This document shows positions 7,946 through 15,803 of a stretch of 64,000 nucleotides of DNA, in pieces (within the stretch, counting starts at the first letter, position 1; each line of letters starts with the position of its first letter). This DNA is from Streptosporangium lutulentum (GTDB taxonomy: Bacteria; Actinomycetota; Actinomycetes; Streptosporangiales; Streptosporangiaceae): the NCBI RefSeq assembly GCF_030811455.1, contig NZ_JAUSQU010000001.1:5828001-5892000 (forward strand), read 5' to 3'. Below the pieces are notes generated by a model. That model worked only from the letters and a program-made list of their open reading frames with translations, was not told the origin of the DNA and searched no databases. A program made the translations under genes and the position numbers.

Positions 7946-8559
7946 CGGTTCCTTCTCCTGCGCAGTCGTACCACGACCTCGCCACCGCACATCGCCCCCA
8001 GGCCCGCCAGCCGGTCACCCACCGCCGCACCCACCTGGCGCAGCAGCGGACCGGTCCTGTCCGCGTCGGTGAGCACGGTGACCTCGACGTCCTTCGACGT
8101 GAGCCGCACCCGCGCCCTGCCCACCTCGCCCACCGACTCGGCGGCCTGCCGCAGCGTACGGCGGAGCCCGGACCTCGTCAGGCCCATCACCGTCCAGGGG
8201 TCTCCGGCCTCCAGCGGCACCAGCCGGGTTCGGCCGGGCACCGCCGCCAGCCCGAGCAGCAGGAGACCCACCGCGATCGAGAGCAGCGCCACGGTGACGG
8301 CGGCGGGATCCGACCAATTCCACGCCCCGGGCCCGTTGACGAGCCTCCTGTACGGCATCCGCCCGATCGGCGAGTCCACCATCAGAGCGACCGTCACCAC
8401 GGCCGCGGCGGACAGCACGACGGACGCCGTCAGAGCGACGACCACCCCCGCCGGAGACCTCCCCGGCCTCAGCATCCGCACCGACCTGCGACGCGCCGTG
8501 TGCAGGTGTTCTCCGCCGGCTCCCGCGCCCGCCAGGGTTTCCTGGAGAGTAGTCGTCAC
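7942..8559 (-). CDS. DUF6286-type membrane protein
   Basis: 205 residues with a basic N-terminus, membrane helices at about 40-62 and 88-108, a GDPWTVMGLTRSGLRRTLR segment typical of actinomycete proteins next to AmaP, and a C-terminal domain ending in a basic run. It is the first gene of a two-gene unit with the AmaP-like gene. The divergent aldolase gene begins about 150 bases away. Function is unknown; the context suggests envelope stress. Confidence 0.7.
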   Translation of the reverse strand: MTTTLQETLAGAGAGGEHLHTARRRSVRMLRPGRSPAGVVVALTASVVLSAAAVVTVALMVDSPIGRMPYRRLVNGPGAWNWSDPAAVTVALLSIAVGLLLLGLAAVPGRTRLVPLEAGDPWTVMGLTRSGLRRTLRQAAESVGEVGRARVRLTSKDVEVTVLTDADRTGPLLRQVGAAVGDRLAGLGAMCGGEVVVRLRRRRNR

Positions 8560-8695
8560 CCGGACATGTGTACGTGGCCTCGATTCCCCGGGCGAGATTC
8601 AACCGCCCACTTGCACGATCTCGGGATCGTCCTGGCGGGAGAATTTACCGCCGGATCCCCAACATGAACGTCACTCATATTTTTTCGCGCCGGGT

Positions 8696-8707
8696 TATCC
8701 TGCCGGT
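8696..8707 (+). promoter_or_regulatory. Leaderless-type promoter of the aldolase/deaminase gene
   Basis: TATCCT (8696-8701) fits TANNNT and lies six bases before the ATG at 8708. No Shine-Dalgarno sequence is present, so transcription would start at or next to the start codon. Confidence 0.55.
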
Positions 8708-9907
8708 ATGGACGACCGACAGCGCTACGACCGGGCCACCGCGCACCTGGATCCGCCCTTCGCCGTTCTCGACCTCGCAGCCATGCGGCTGAACGCCTCA
8801 AGCATGGTCCAGCGAGCCGGAGGCAAGCCGATCAGGGTCGCCAGCAAGTCCATCCGGTCCCGGCCCGTGCTTGAGCGGATCCTCTCCATGGACGGGTTCT
8901 CGGGAACCATGGCCTTCACCCTGCCCGAGGCTCTCTGGCTGGTCTCCACCGGCGTGCGGGACGTGCTCGTCGCGTATCCGACCGCGGACCGGTCCGCACT
9001 GGCCGAACTGGCCGCCGGCGCCGACGCGGCACAGGAGATCACGGTGATGGTGGACCGAGTCGAGCACCTGGACTTCATCGAGTCCGCGATCGCCGACGTC
9101 CACAGCCGCAACCGCCGCGAGATCCGGGTATGCCTGGACATCGACGCGAGCTTCGTCGCCTTCGGCGGCAGGTTCCGGGCGGGCGTCCGCCGCTCCCCCA
9201 TCCGCGAGGCGGAGCAGGCCGCCGACCTGGCCGCCGCGACCGCCAAACGACCCGGATTCCGCCTGGTGGGTCTCATGGCCTACGAGGCACAGATCGCCGG
9301 AGTCGGCGACGACCCACCCGGCAACCTCGCCCTCACGCAGGCCATCCGCTGGATGCAGGCGCAGTCCCGGCGAGAGCTGATCATGCGCAGGGGCCGGATC
9401 GTCCAGGCCGTCCGCCAGATCACCGAGCTGGAGTTCGTCAACGGCGGCGGCACCGGCAGCATCGAGAAGACCGTCCGCGAGAAGGCCGTCACCGAGGTCG
9501 CCGCCGGGTCGGGCTTCTTCCACCCCCGCCTGTTCGACTTCTACCGCGGCTTCACCGGCCGCCCCGCCGCCCTGTTCGCCCTGCCCGTCGTCCGCCGCCC
9601 CTCGCCCGGCGTCGTCACCGTCCTCGGCGGAGGCTACACCGCCTCCGGCTCCCCCGGACCGAACCGCATGCCTCAGCCCTACCTGCCATGTGGACTGCGC
9701 TACGACTCCGACGAGGGCGCGGGCGAGGTCCAGACCCCGCTGCTCGGCCAGGCGGCCGAGGACCTGCGCATCGGCGACCGCGTCTGGTTCCGTCACGCCA
9801 AGGCGGGCGAACTCTGCGAGCGCTTCGACAGCCTGCACCTGATCGACGGCGACAAGGTCGTGGACGAGGTCCCCACCTACCGAGGCGAGGGCCGCACCTT
9901 CCTCTAG
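8708..9907 (+). CDS. Amino acid deaminase/aldolase, fold-III PLP enzyme
   Basis: 399 residues with an alanine-racemase-type N-terminal barrel. The PLP lysine is in RVASKSIRS (about residues 46-54) and a later glycine-rich phosphate-binding segment is seen in FVNGGGTGS. The C-terminal beta domain carries GGGYTASG and GDRVWFRHAKAGELCERF, as in D-threonine aldolase and D-serine dehydratase relatives. The open frame extends to 7784 but that part lies antisense to other genes; the ATG at 8708 fits the family N-terminus (FAVLDLAAMRLNA) and the leaderless promoter. Substrate is unknown; a D-beta-hydroxy amino acid is the likely class. Confidence 0.85.
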   Translation: MDDRQRYDRATAHLDPPFAVLDLAAMRLNASSMVQRAGGKPIRVASKSIRSRPVLERILSMDGFSGTMAFTLPEALWLVSTGVRDVLVAYPTADRSALAELAAGADAAQEITVMVDRVEHLDFIESAIADVHSRNRREIRVCLDIDASFVAFGGRFRAGVRRSPIREAEQAADLAAATAKRPGFRLVGLMAYEAQIAGVGDDPPGNLALTQAIRWMQAQSRRELIMRRGRIVQAVRQITELEFVNGGGTGSIEKTVREKAVTEVAAGSGFFHPRLFDFYRGFTGRPAALFALPVVRRPSPGVVTVLGGGYTASGSPGPNRMPQPYLPCGLRYDSDEGAGEVQTPLLGQAAEDLRIGDRVWFRHAKAGELCERFDSLHLIDGDKVVDEVPTYRGEGRTFL

Positions 9908-10101
9908 TGGGGGGGTGAATCGAGAGCGTTCCGCCTGGTCTGTGAGACGAATCCGATCCTGGCGTACCCGGCACGGCGAGACCTTCACGGTCACTGTGCG
10001 GCCCTCTCCATGGGCGTGATCAGGAGCCGGGCGATGACCGGTGTCGTCGAAACGGTGACGGTTCATCTCACCGGCGGCGCCAACCGGGGCGAGCCGGGCG
10101 G

Positions 10102-11472
10102 TCAGCCGTGCCGGGGAGCCCAGCGGGCGGCGGCCAGCGCGCCCAGCACCAGCACGCTCGACGCGATCGACAATGACAGCCGCAGCCCTGACGGGAAGTC
10201 GCCGGTGATCAGCGTGCCGAACAGTGCCACGCCGACCGCGCCGCCGACCTGCCGCGCCCCGTTCAGCTCGCCGGAGGCCACCCCGGCGTAGGCCGGTTCA
10301 ACGGTCTCCAGCAGCGCGCTGGTCATCGCCGGCACCGCGACCCCGCCGCCGACCCCGATGGGCAGCATGGACAGCCAGATCACCCAGTTCGGCGCGGTGT
10401 GCCCGGCGCACAGCAACCCGAGCAGGCCGACCGCGAACAACAGTTGCCCGCCCACCATCGGCGGCTTCGGCCCCAGCCGCCCGGTCAGCCGCCCCCCGAG
10501 GAGGTTCGCCGCCGTCACGGTGGCGGTCATCGGCAGGAACATCAGACCGGTGGTCAACGCCGAGTAGCCCCGCTCGTTCTGCAGGAACAGGCTGAGCAGG
10601 AACACGATGCCGTAGTAGGCGAAGTTCATCCCGAAGCCGACCGCGCTGGCCGAGGAGAACGCCGGATGGGCGAACAGCCGCATCGGCAGCATCGGCTCCG
10701 CTGTCCGGCGCTCCCACCACACGAACAGCCCTCCGCAGACCACCGCCACCGCCAGCGCGGCCGGCACCGGACCCGATGACCAGCCCAGCGCGCCGCCCTC
10801 GATGAGGCCGAAAGTGAGCGCGCACAGCGCCAGCACGACAGCCAGTTGACCGGGCAGGTCAAGCCGGCGACCCGTACCGGCCGGCGGCGCGTCCGCGCGG
10901 ACGGTCAGCAGCAGGCCGACCGCGCCGATCACCAGGTTCACCAGGAACAGCGACCGCCAGCCCAGCCCGGCGATGAGCAGCCCACCCAGCACCGGCCCGG
11001 CCGCCACCGCCGCTCCACCGGCCGCCGCCCAGATGGCGATCGCCCTGGTTCGCCCGGCCTGATCGGGGTAGCCGTGCCGGATCATCGCCAGCGAGGCGGG
11101 CAGCTGCGCGGCCGCGCCAACGCCCTGGACGAACCGCGCGGCGATCAACATGGCCGGCGAGACGGCCAGTCCACAGGCCAGTGAGGCGAGCACGAACAGG
11201 CCCAGTCCGCAGGCGAAGACCCGCCGCGCGCCCAACCGGTCACCCAACGACCCGCCGGTGAGCAGCAGTCCGGCGAACATCAGCGTGTAGCCGTCCACCA
11301 CCCACTGCAGCTGGGTCAGCCCGGCATCCAGTTCCCGGCTCAGCGTGGGCAGCGCGACGTTCACAATGGTGGCGTCCAAGCTGATCATCAGGAACCCGGT
11401 CGCGGCGGCGAGCAGCGTCCACGGTCCGGTCGACCGGGCGGTGGAGACATCGGTGGCAATTTCTGTGGTCAC
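10102..11472 (-). CDS. DHA2-type MFS drug exporter
   Basis: 456 residues, 14 predicted helices, with the family motifs SLDATIVNVALPTL in helix 1, LQWVVDGYTL, GGSLGDRLGARR (motif A) and RFVQGVGAA. This is the proton-driven EmrB/QacA-like exporter group. The GTG at 11472 gives VTTEIATDV; further upstream the frame holds an arginine-rich stretch unlikely to be protein. It is divergent from the MmyB-type regulator, a common regulator-exporter pair, so the regulator probably controls it. The exported compound is unknown. Confidence 0.85.
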   Translation of the reverse strand: MTTEIATDVSTARSTGPWTLLAAATGFLMISLDATIVNVALPTLSRELDAGLTQLQWVVDGYTLMFAGLLLTGGSLGDRLGARRVFACGLGLFVLASLACGLAVSPAMLIAARFVQGVGAAAQLPASLAMIRHGYPDQAGRTRAIAIWAAAGGAAVAAGPVLGGLLIAGLGWRSLFLVNLVIGAVGLLLTVRADAPPAGTGRRLDLPGQLAVVLALCALTFGLIEGGALGWSSGPVPAALAVAVVCGGLFVWWERRTAEPMLPMRLFAHPAFSSASAVGFGMNFAYYGIVFLLSLFLQNERGYSALTTGLMFLPMTATVTAANLLGGRLTGRLGPKPPMVGGQLLFAVGLLGLLCAGHTAPNWVIWLSMLPIGVGGGVAVPAMTSALLETVEPAYAGVASGELNGARQVGGAVGVALFGTLITGDFPSGLRLSLSIASSVLVLGALAAARWAPRHG

Positions 11473-11568
11473 CGGACCAGCCTGTGGCAGCGGTAGTCTC
11501 ACCCGCAATGAACGAGGGTGCACCTGACAGGGCCACCCTGACCGGCGGGAACGGGGAACAGGAGGTGG

Positions 11569-12426
11569 GTGGAGTTGGTCAGGCAGAGCAGGCGGGCATA
11601 CGAGCTGGGGGCGTTCCTGCGGTCGCGACGGACGCTGCTCAGGCCCGGCGAGGTGGGACTGTCGGACGAGGGCGTCCGCCGCACGTCGGGGCTACGCCGC
11701 GAGGAGACGGCCCGGCTGGCCGGGGTCAGCGAGGGCTACTACGTCCGGCTCGAGCAGGGCCGGGCGCCACACCCGTCGGCGAGCGTGCTCGGCGCCCTGG
11801 CCGGCGCGCTGCGGCTGTCCGACGCCGAACGTGAACACCTGTTCGCGCTGGCCGAGGAGGTCCGCCCGGAGCCCGAACCGGAGGTGCTCGCCTCCGGCGT
11901 CCGCCGGATGATGGAGCTGCTCGTCCCGCCGACCGCCGCCTACGTGATCGATCGGCGCAGTGACGTGCTGGTCTGGAACGACAGTGCCGCCGCACTGTTC
12001 GGCCACCTCATCGACGGTCCCCGCCGGCCGAACAACGTGCGCTACGTGTTCACCGACCCGCAGGCCAAGAAGATCTTCGTCGACTGGGCCGACATCGCAT
12101 CGGACTCGGTGGCCCACCTGCGCGCGGCCACCGGGCACCATCCGGACGACGCCGAACTCACAGCGCTGGTGGCCGATTTGCACGAGGTCAGCCCGGAGTT
12201 CCGCCGACTGTGGCCCGCCCGGGAGCTGCGCCGCAAGATCAGTGGACGCAAGGAGCTGAACCACCCGGTGGCCGGCCGCATGTCACTGGACTACGAGGTG
12301 CTGAATGCCCCGCAGGTGCCCGGGCAGCGGCTGGTCGCCTACGCCGCCGCGCCCGGCACCCGTTCGCACGCCGCGCTGGGCAGGCTCCTGCAGGGGGCCG
12401 AGGGGCCTGGCCGAGTTCGGGGATGA
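11569..12426 (+). CDS. MmyB-type helix-turn-helix regulator
   Basis: 285 residues. The N-terminal XRE-type HTH (about 10-85) includes GLRREETARLAGVSEGYYVRLEQGRAPHPS split over the recognition helix; the C-terminal 110-280 matches the MmyB-like ligand-binding domain, with VLVWNDSAAALFGHL and the LDYEVLNAP ending. GTG 11569 is served by GGAGG at 11561-11565. Such regulators usually repress an adjacent exporter or oxidoreductase, here the divergent MFS gene. A TAGTCT box at 11494-11499 could be its -10. Confidence 0.88.
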   Translation: MELVRQSRRAYELGAFLRSRRTLLRPGEVGLSDEGVRRTSGLRREETARLAGVSEGYYVRLEQGRAPHPSASVLGALAGALRLSDAEREHLFALAEEVRPEPEPEVLASGVRRMMELLVPPTAAYVIDRRSDVLVWNDSAAALFGHLIDGPRRPNNVRYVFTDPQAKKIFVDWADIASDSVAHLRAATGHHPDDAELTALVADLHEVSPEFRRLWPARELRRKISGRKELNHPVAGRMSLDYEVLNAPQVPGQRLVAYAAAPGTRSHAALGRLLQGAEGPGRVRG

Positions 12427-12489
12427 CCCCCGGCGGTACGGCGCGCCCCGAACCCGGTCAGCCCGAAGGCCCACCGCGGGAAGACCGGA

Positions 12490-12816
12490 TCACCGCCGGC
12501 GCCGCCAGAGCATGATCATCGCGCCGATCGCCAGCGCCGCCCCCACGCCGATCAGCACCGGCGCCATGCTCGGCTGCTCGTCCGCCCATAGATTCTCGGG
12601 CTCGCCCTCAAGCCTGACCGGCTTCGCCGTCGCCCCGGTCACCAGGTCGCCGACCTGCGTGACGAAGTGCTCCACGTCCGACCTGACCTTCGCCACGCCC
12701 CGCTCCGCGACCCGCTTCGGGCTCACCCGGTCCACGATGGCGTCCACCGTCTGGGCCAACTCCGCGCGCGTGCGCTCGATCTGCCGCTCCAGCTCCGCAG
12801 GATCGGTGTCCGCCAT
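12490..12816 (-). CDS. DUF3618 domain protein
   Basis: 108 residues. The N-terminal half is the DUF3618 amphipathic helix (ERQIERTRAELAQTVDAI) common in actinobacteria; a single membrane helix (about 84-103) precedes a C-terminal WRRRR. ATG 12816 follows GAGAGGAGAG. Usually found near membrane-associated phage-holin-like proteins, but here it stands alone, divergent from bcp. Function unknown. Confidence 0.85.
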   Translation of the reverse strand: MADTDPAELERQIERTRAELAQTVDAIVDRVSPKRVAERGVAKVRSDVEHFVTQVGDLVTGATAKPVRLEGEPENLWADEQPSMAPVLIGVGAALAIGAMIMLWRRRR

Positions 12817-12926
12817 GGCTCTCCTCTCATACCCCTTGACATTGATCAGTCTGTCAGGTCCAACCCTCTCACGGCACTTCAGACCGCCCGGTAAGTTGAC
12901 CCGGGAACGATTCCTCGGAGGAACAT

Positions 12927-13391
12927 ATGAAACTCGAGCCCGGCGACGCCGCCCCGGACTTCACGCTTCCCGCCGCCGACGGCACCACCGTGTCCCTCGA
13001 CACCTACCGTGGCAAGCGGGTCATCCTTTACTTCTACCCCGCCGCGATGACCCCCGGCTGCACCAAGCAGGCCTGTGACTTCCGCGACAGCCTCGCCTCC
13101 CTGACCTCGGCCGGTTTCGCGGTCCTGGGTGTGTCCAAGGACAAGCCGAAGAAGCTGGCCGAGTTCGTCGAACGCGACGCCCTGACCTTCCCCCTCCTGT
13201 CAGACCCCGACCTGGAGGTCCACAAGGCCTACGACGCCTACGGCGAGAAGATGATGTACGGCAAGACCACCGTCGGCGTCATCCGCTCCACTTTTGTCAT
13301 CGACGCGGACGGCAAAGTCGAAAAGGCCCTCTACAACGTGAAGGCCACCGGCCACGTGGCCCGCCTCCGCCGCGAACTCGGCCTCGAATAA
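12927..13391 (+). CDS. bcp: Thioredoxin-dependent thiol peroxidase (Bcp/PrxQ)
   Basis: 154 residues with the peroxiredoxin fold. The peroxidatic cysteine is C45 in MTPGCTKQAC and the resolving cysteine C50 follows by five, the atypical 2-Cys PrxQ arrangement. It reduces peroxides using thioredoxin in the cytoplasm. ATG 12927 follows CGGAGGA. The gene stands alone between DUF3618 and the HNH-tRNA island. Confidence 0.96.
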   Translation: MKLEPGDAAPDFTLPAADGTTVSLDTYRGKRVILYFYPAAMTPGCTKQACDFRDSLASLTSAGFAVLGVSKDKPKKLAEFVERDALTFPLLSDPDLEVHKAYDAYGEKMMYGKTTVGVIRSTFVIDADGKVEKALYNVKATGHVARLRRELGLE

Positions 13392-13422
13392 ATGCCTTAT
13401 TCGGCCATTTAATGGGGTCTGC

Positions 13423-13469
13423 GCATGCCCCAAGAATTGTCAGTCCCATTGCCTAACCTTGGGGCATGC
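13423..13469. promoter_or_regulatory. 12-bp inverted repeat around the HNH promoter and start codon
   Basis: GCATGCCCCAAG (13423-13434) is repeated inverted and without mismatch at 13458-13469, with a 23-base spacer. A TAACCT -10-like box (13454-13459) lies six bases before the ATG at 13466, and that ATG is inside the right arm. It could be an operator, a hairpin that hides the start codon, or one end of a mobile cassette. Confidence 0.6.
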
Positions 13470-13969
13470 CCATCAAATACAAGTACACCCCCGAAATGCT
13501 GGCCGAAGCGGCGGCCCGCTCCCTCAGCATCGCCGACGTCCTCCGCTGCCTCGGCATCACCCTCGCGGGCGGCAACTACACTCACATCAGCCGCCAACTC
13601 AAGCGCTTCGGGATCGACACCTCTCACTTCTTGGGACAGGGACACTACCGAGGACAGCCCTCACCTAGGCGCCTTCACCCCGAGCAAGTTCTCGTCGTAC
13701 TACCGGAGGGCAGCCCTCGCCCCAATCCCAGGCAGCTCAGACGAAGCCTGATCACAATCGGGGTGCCACACCACTGCGCGGGCTGTAAGATCGAGGGCGT
13801 CTGGCAAGGTCGGCCGCTGACGCTGCATGTCGATCACATCAGCGGCGATTGGCTTGACAACAGAAAAGAAAATCTGCGATTTCTCTGCCCGAATTGCCAT
13901 TCACAAACAGAGAATTTCGCAGGGAAAAACAAAGGGGCCGTAGTCCAAAGGCAGAGACACACGGTTTAG
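13466..13969 (+). CDS. HNH endonuclease whose 3' end is the 5' half of a tRNA gene
   Basis: 167 residues. The N-terminal part (1-60) is helical and resembles small HTH modules. A zinc-ribbon-like C104xxC107 and C141xxC144 pair brackets the HNH core HVDH (121-124), N136 and H145 in CPNCHSQ. This is the actinomycete/phage HNH family that cuts DNA. There is no Shine-Dalgarno; the TAACCT box suggests a leaderless message. The final 11 codons and the TAG stop (13967-13969) are bases 1-36 of the tRNA at 13934-14006, and that TAG is the tRNA anticodon. Base composition around it is more AT-rich than the neighbours, suggesting transfer. No earlier in-frame stop exists. Confidence 0.82.
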   Translation: MPIKYKYTPEMLAEAAARSLSIADVLRCLGITLAGGNYTHISRQLKRFGIDTSHFLGQGHYRGQPSPRRLHPEQVLVVLPEGSPRPNPRQLRRSLITIGVPHHCAGCKIEGVWQGRPLTLHVDHISGDWLDNRKENLRFLCPNCHSQTENFAGKNKGAVVQRQRHTV

Positions 13970-14006
13970 GTCCGTGCCAGTCCGGGTTCGAATCCCGGCG
14001 GCCCTA
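13934..14006 (+). tRNA. Class-I tRNA with UAG anticodon, tRNA-Leu(UAG)-like
   Basis: A 73-base cloverleaf without intron. Acceptor arms 13934-13940 and 13999-14005 pair fully with a G-U at the end; the D arm 13943-13958 has one mismatch; the anticodon stem CACGG/CCGTG (13960-13964, 13972-13976) is perfect with loop TTTAGGT, so the anticodon is UAG (13967-13969). The variable loop is five bases (13977-13981), and the T arm CCGGG-TTCGAAT-CCCGG is perfect. A73 is followed by CAG, so CCA is not encoded. UAG reads CUA, a leucine codon, but bacterial tRNA-Leu has a long variable arm that is missing here. The form resembles phage tRNAs. Charging identity is uncertain. Confidence 0.85.
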
Positions 14007-14014
14007 CAGGCAGA

Positions 14015-14092
14015 AAATAATTAGCTATAAATTCCGGGCCGACAAGAGCCAACATCACCCGTCGGCTCGGAATTTATTTTCGCAAATTATTT
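14015..14092. repeat. Long AT-rich inverted repeat downstream of the tRNA
   Basis: An inner stem pairs 14027-14043 with 14061-14077 (17 pairs, one G-U) around a 17-base loop. An outer 8-bp stem pairs AAATAATT (14015-14022) with AATTATTT (14085-14092). The inner stem is followed by TTTT (14077-14080), so in the plus direction it can act as an intrinsic terminator for the HNH-tRNA transcript. Its size and AT content also fit the end of a mobile cassette. Confidence 0.7.
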
Positions 14093-14561
14093 CGTCGCCC
14101 ATAAATACACCTAATCGAGATCAATTACCGTCCCCATCACAATTCAACTGTCACTTGAGTCCAGCCTCAGAGAAGATCACGTCGCAGCTTTTGTCGACAG
14201 GACCACAGAGCCGGGCGAGCAGTCTCCCGTCATACTCAATTGGCGGGACAGCAGAGGTCCCCCGCGAGCCCGTAGCCGTGAGCCGCTCAGCGAAAAGCGA
14301 GTGCACGGGAACAAGAAACCGCGTTGAGCACAGTGACATGCATGAGTACTACAACGGCGGGTTATCCCGTGTGGCGGGGCCGGGCCATCGAGTCGCGCGG
14401 CGCGTTCTCAGGCGCCGCGCGACCCGGTGTCGTTGTGATTGATCACCACAAACAATCTCCCTTTACTCACCCCGAGGGGTGCTCCCATCAACCATGATTG
14501 CGGAAAGAGCGTAAAGATGACGTAAGCCGTACAAAATGTGCGACCTGAGTCGTACAGCAGG
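14093..14561. other. Non-coding AT-richer stretch before the two-component operon
   Basis: About 470 bases without a credible gene. Open frames across it lack ribosome sites and codon bias. It holds a perfect hairpin at 14392-14423 and, at the far end, the promoter region of the sensor kinase. I see no second tRNA, no attachment-site duplicate of the tRNA 3' end and no transposase remnant. Confidence 0.6.
14392..14423. terminator. Perfect 12-bp GC hairpin
   Basis: GTCGCGCGGCGC (14392-14403) pairs without mismatch with 14412-14423 across an eight-base loop. It lies between the HNH-tRNA island and the sensor kinase and may act as a factor-independent or RNA-stabilising hairpin. No U-run follows. 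Confidence 0.5.
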
Positions 14562-14606
14562 TTCCCCCTCAAGGGGGAAGGTCTCTGATCTGCGCGTACG
14601 TATCGT
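14562..14606 (+). promoter_or_regulatory. Palindromic operator and leaderless promoter of the two-component operon
   Basis: TTCCCCCTCAAGGGGGAA (14562-14579) is a perfect inverted repeat with a two-base centre. TATCGT (14601-14606) lies six bases before the GTG at 14613, so the palindrome falls just upstream of the expected -35. This is where an autoregulating response regulator would bind. Confidence 0.55.
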
Positions 14607-14612
14607 GGTGAT

Positions 14613-15803
14613 GTGTTCGGCAGACTACGCGCCTGGAGCCGGCGCCATCCCGGAACCGTGGACGCCCTATGGCTGACACCGTTCCTGCTGCTCTCGCTGT
14701 TCAACGTGTGGTTCGTCGCCCTCTCCGGCGACGCGTTCCCGGGTGGTCTCGATCTCGGGCTTCCGGGGTTCCTGGTGCTCGGGCTGCTGCTGATCGTGCC
14801 GTTGTTCTGGTTGCGCACGCGTCCCCGGACGGTGTTCGCGATCGTCTCGCTGGTGAGTTTCGGCCAGTGGCTCATCGACGTCCGGCCTCTCTCCTTCAAC
14901 CTCGCCGTGCTCATCGCCATGTACGGCGTGGTGTCCCGCCGCCCGACACGCTGGGCGGTCGCGGCGGGCCTGGTAGCCGAGCTGGGACTCCTCCTCTCCT
15001 TCGGGCAGATAGCGGCGGATCCCAACCTCATCAGCTTCACCAGTGCCTCGGTGTTCGTCGTCGCGATCTGGATCGCGGGAATCTACGCCAACACCCGGCG
15101 CCGCTATCTGGAGAGCCTGGAGGAGCGGGCCGAGCGGGCCGAGCACGAACGTGACCAGCAGGCCAGGCTGGCCGCGGCGGCCGAGCGGGCCCGGATCGCC
15201 CGCGAGTTGCATGACGTGGTCGCGCACAACGTGAGTGTGATCATCGTTCAGGCCGATGGGGCGGGTTATGCGATCGACACCGATCCCGAGCAGGCACGCG
15301 AGGCCATGCGGACGGTGTCGGCCACGGGGCGGCGGGCACTGGCCGAGATGCGCAGGATGGTGGGCGTGCTGCGGACCGACGAGGTCACCGAGGAGTACGC
15401 GCCGCAGCCGAGCCTGTCGCAGTTGGACGAGCTGGTGGCGCAGGTGCGCTCGTCCGGGCTGCCCGTCGATCTCCGGGTGACCGGCGGCCCGCGGGAACTT
15501 CCCCAGGGCGAGCAGCTGACGGTGTACCGGATCGTCCAGGAGGCTCTCACCAATACCCTCAAACATGGCGGTCCCGGTAGCAGGGCCAGTGTGGAGATGG
15601 AGTACTGCGTGCGCGAGCTGCTCTTACGGGTGACCGACGACGGCCGCGGCGCCGCGGCGCCCGGACACGAGGGTGGGCACGGCCTGGTGGGCATGCGAGA
15701 GCGGGTCGCCATGTTCGGCGGGACCGTGGAGGCCGGGCCCCTGCCGGGCGGCGGGTTCCGGGTGACCGCGCGGCTGCCGGCCGGGGAGAGTCGGGCGGCT
15801 TGA
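14613..15803 (+). CDS. Sensor histidine kinase, HisKA_3 (NarL/DesK) class
   Basis: 396 residues. Five or six membrane helices fill residues 17-160 with short loops, so it likely senses the membrane itself or an intramembrane signal. A coiled linker (165-195, rich in E-R-A) leads to the phosphoacceptor H200 in ARELHDVVAHNVSV, then the HATPase with an N-box (QEALTNTLKHG) and G-boxes DDGRG and GHGLVGMRERV. The TTG start of the response regulator overlaps its stop, so the pair is coupled. Target genes are unknown; no ABC transporter gene lies directly beside it. Confidence 0.93.
   Translation: MFGRLRAWSRRHPGTVDALWLTPFLLLSLFNVWFVALSGDAFPGGLDLGLPGFLVLGLLLIVPLFWLRTRPRTVFAIVSLVSFGQWLIDVRPLSFNLAVLIAMYGVVSRRPTRWAVAAGLVAELGLLLSFGQIAADPNLISFTSASVFVVAIWIAGIYANTRRRYLESLEERAERAEHERDQQARLAAAAERARIARELHDVVAHNVSVIIVQADGAGYAIDTDPEQAREAMRTVSATGRRALAEMRRMVGVLRTDEVTEEYAPQPSLSQLDELVAQVRSSGLPVDLRVTGGPRELPQGEQLTVYRIVQEALTNTLKHGGPGSRASVEMEYCVRELLLRVTDDGRGAAAPGHEGGHGLVGMRERVAMFGGTVEAGPLPGGGFRVTARLPAGESRAA

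Noticed and set aside
7784..8707. 308-residue N-terminal extension of the PLP aldolase frame
   Set aside because: It lies antisense to the AmaP-like and DUF6286 genes, lacks homology, and the promoter and family N-terminus support the ATG at 8708.
10102..11472. Resistance gene of a biosynthetic gene cluster
   Set aside because: No synthase, tailoring or pathway genes lie near any of the exporters; a regulator-exporter pair alone does not show a cluster.
13934..14006. Amber suppressor tRNA
   Set aside because: A suppressor of UAG stops needs the anticodon CUA. The anticodon here is UAG, which reads CUA sense codons.
13894..14442. 182-residue frame running through the tRNA and hairpins
   Set aside because: No ribosome site, no codon bias, and it reads across the tRNA and inverted repeat.
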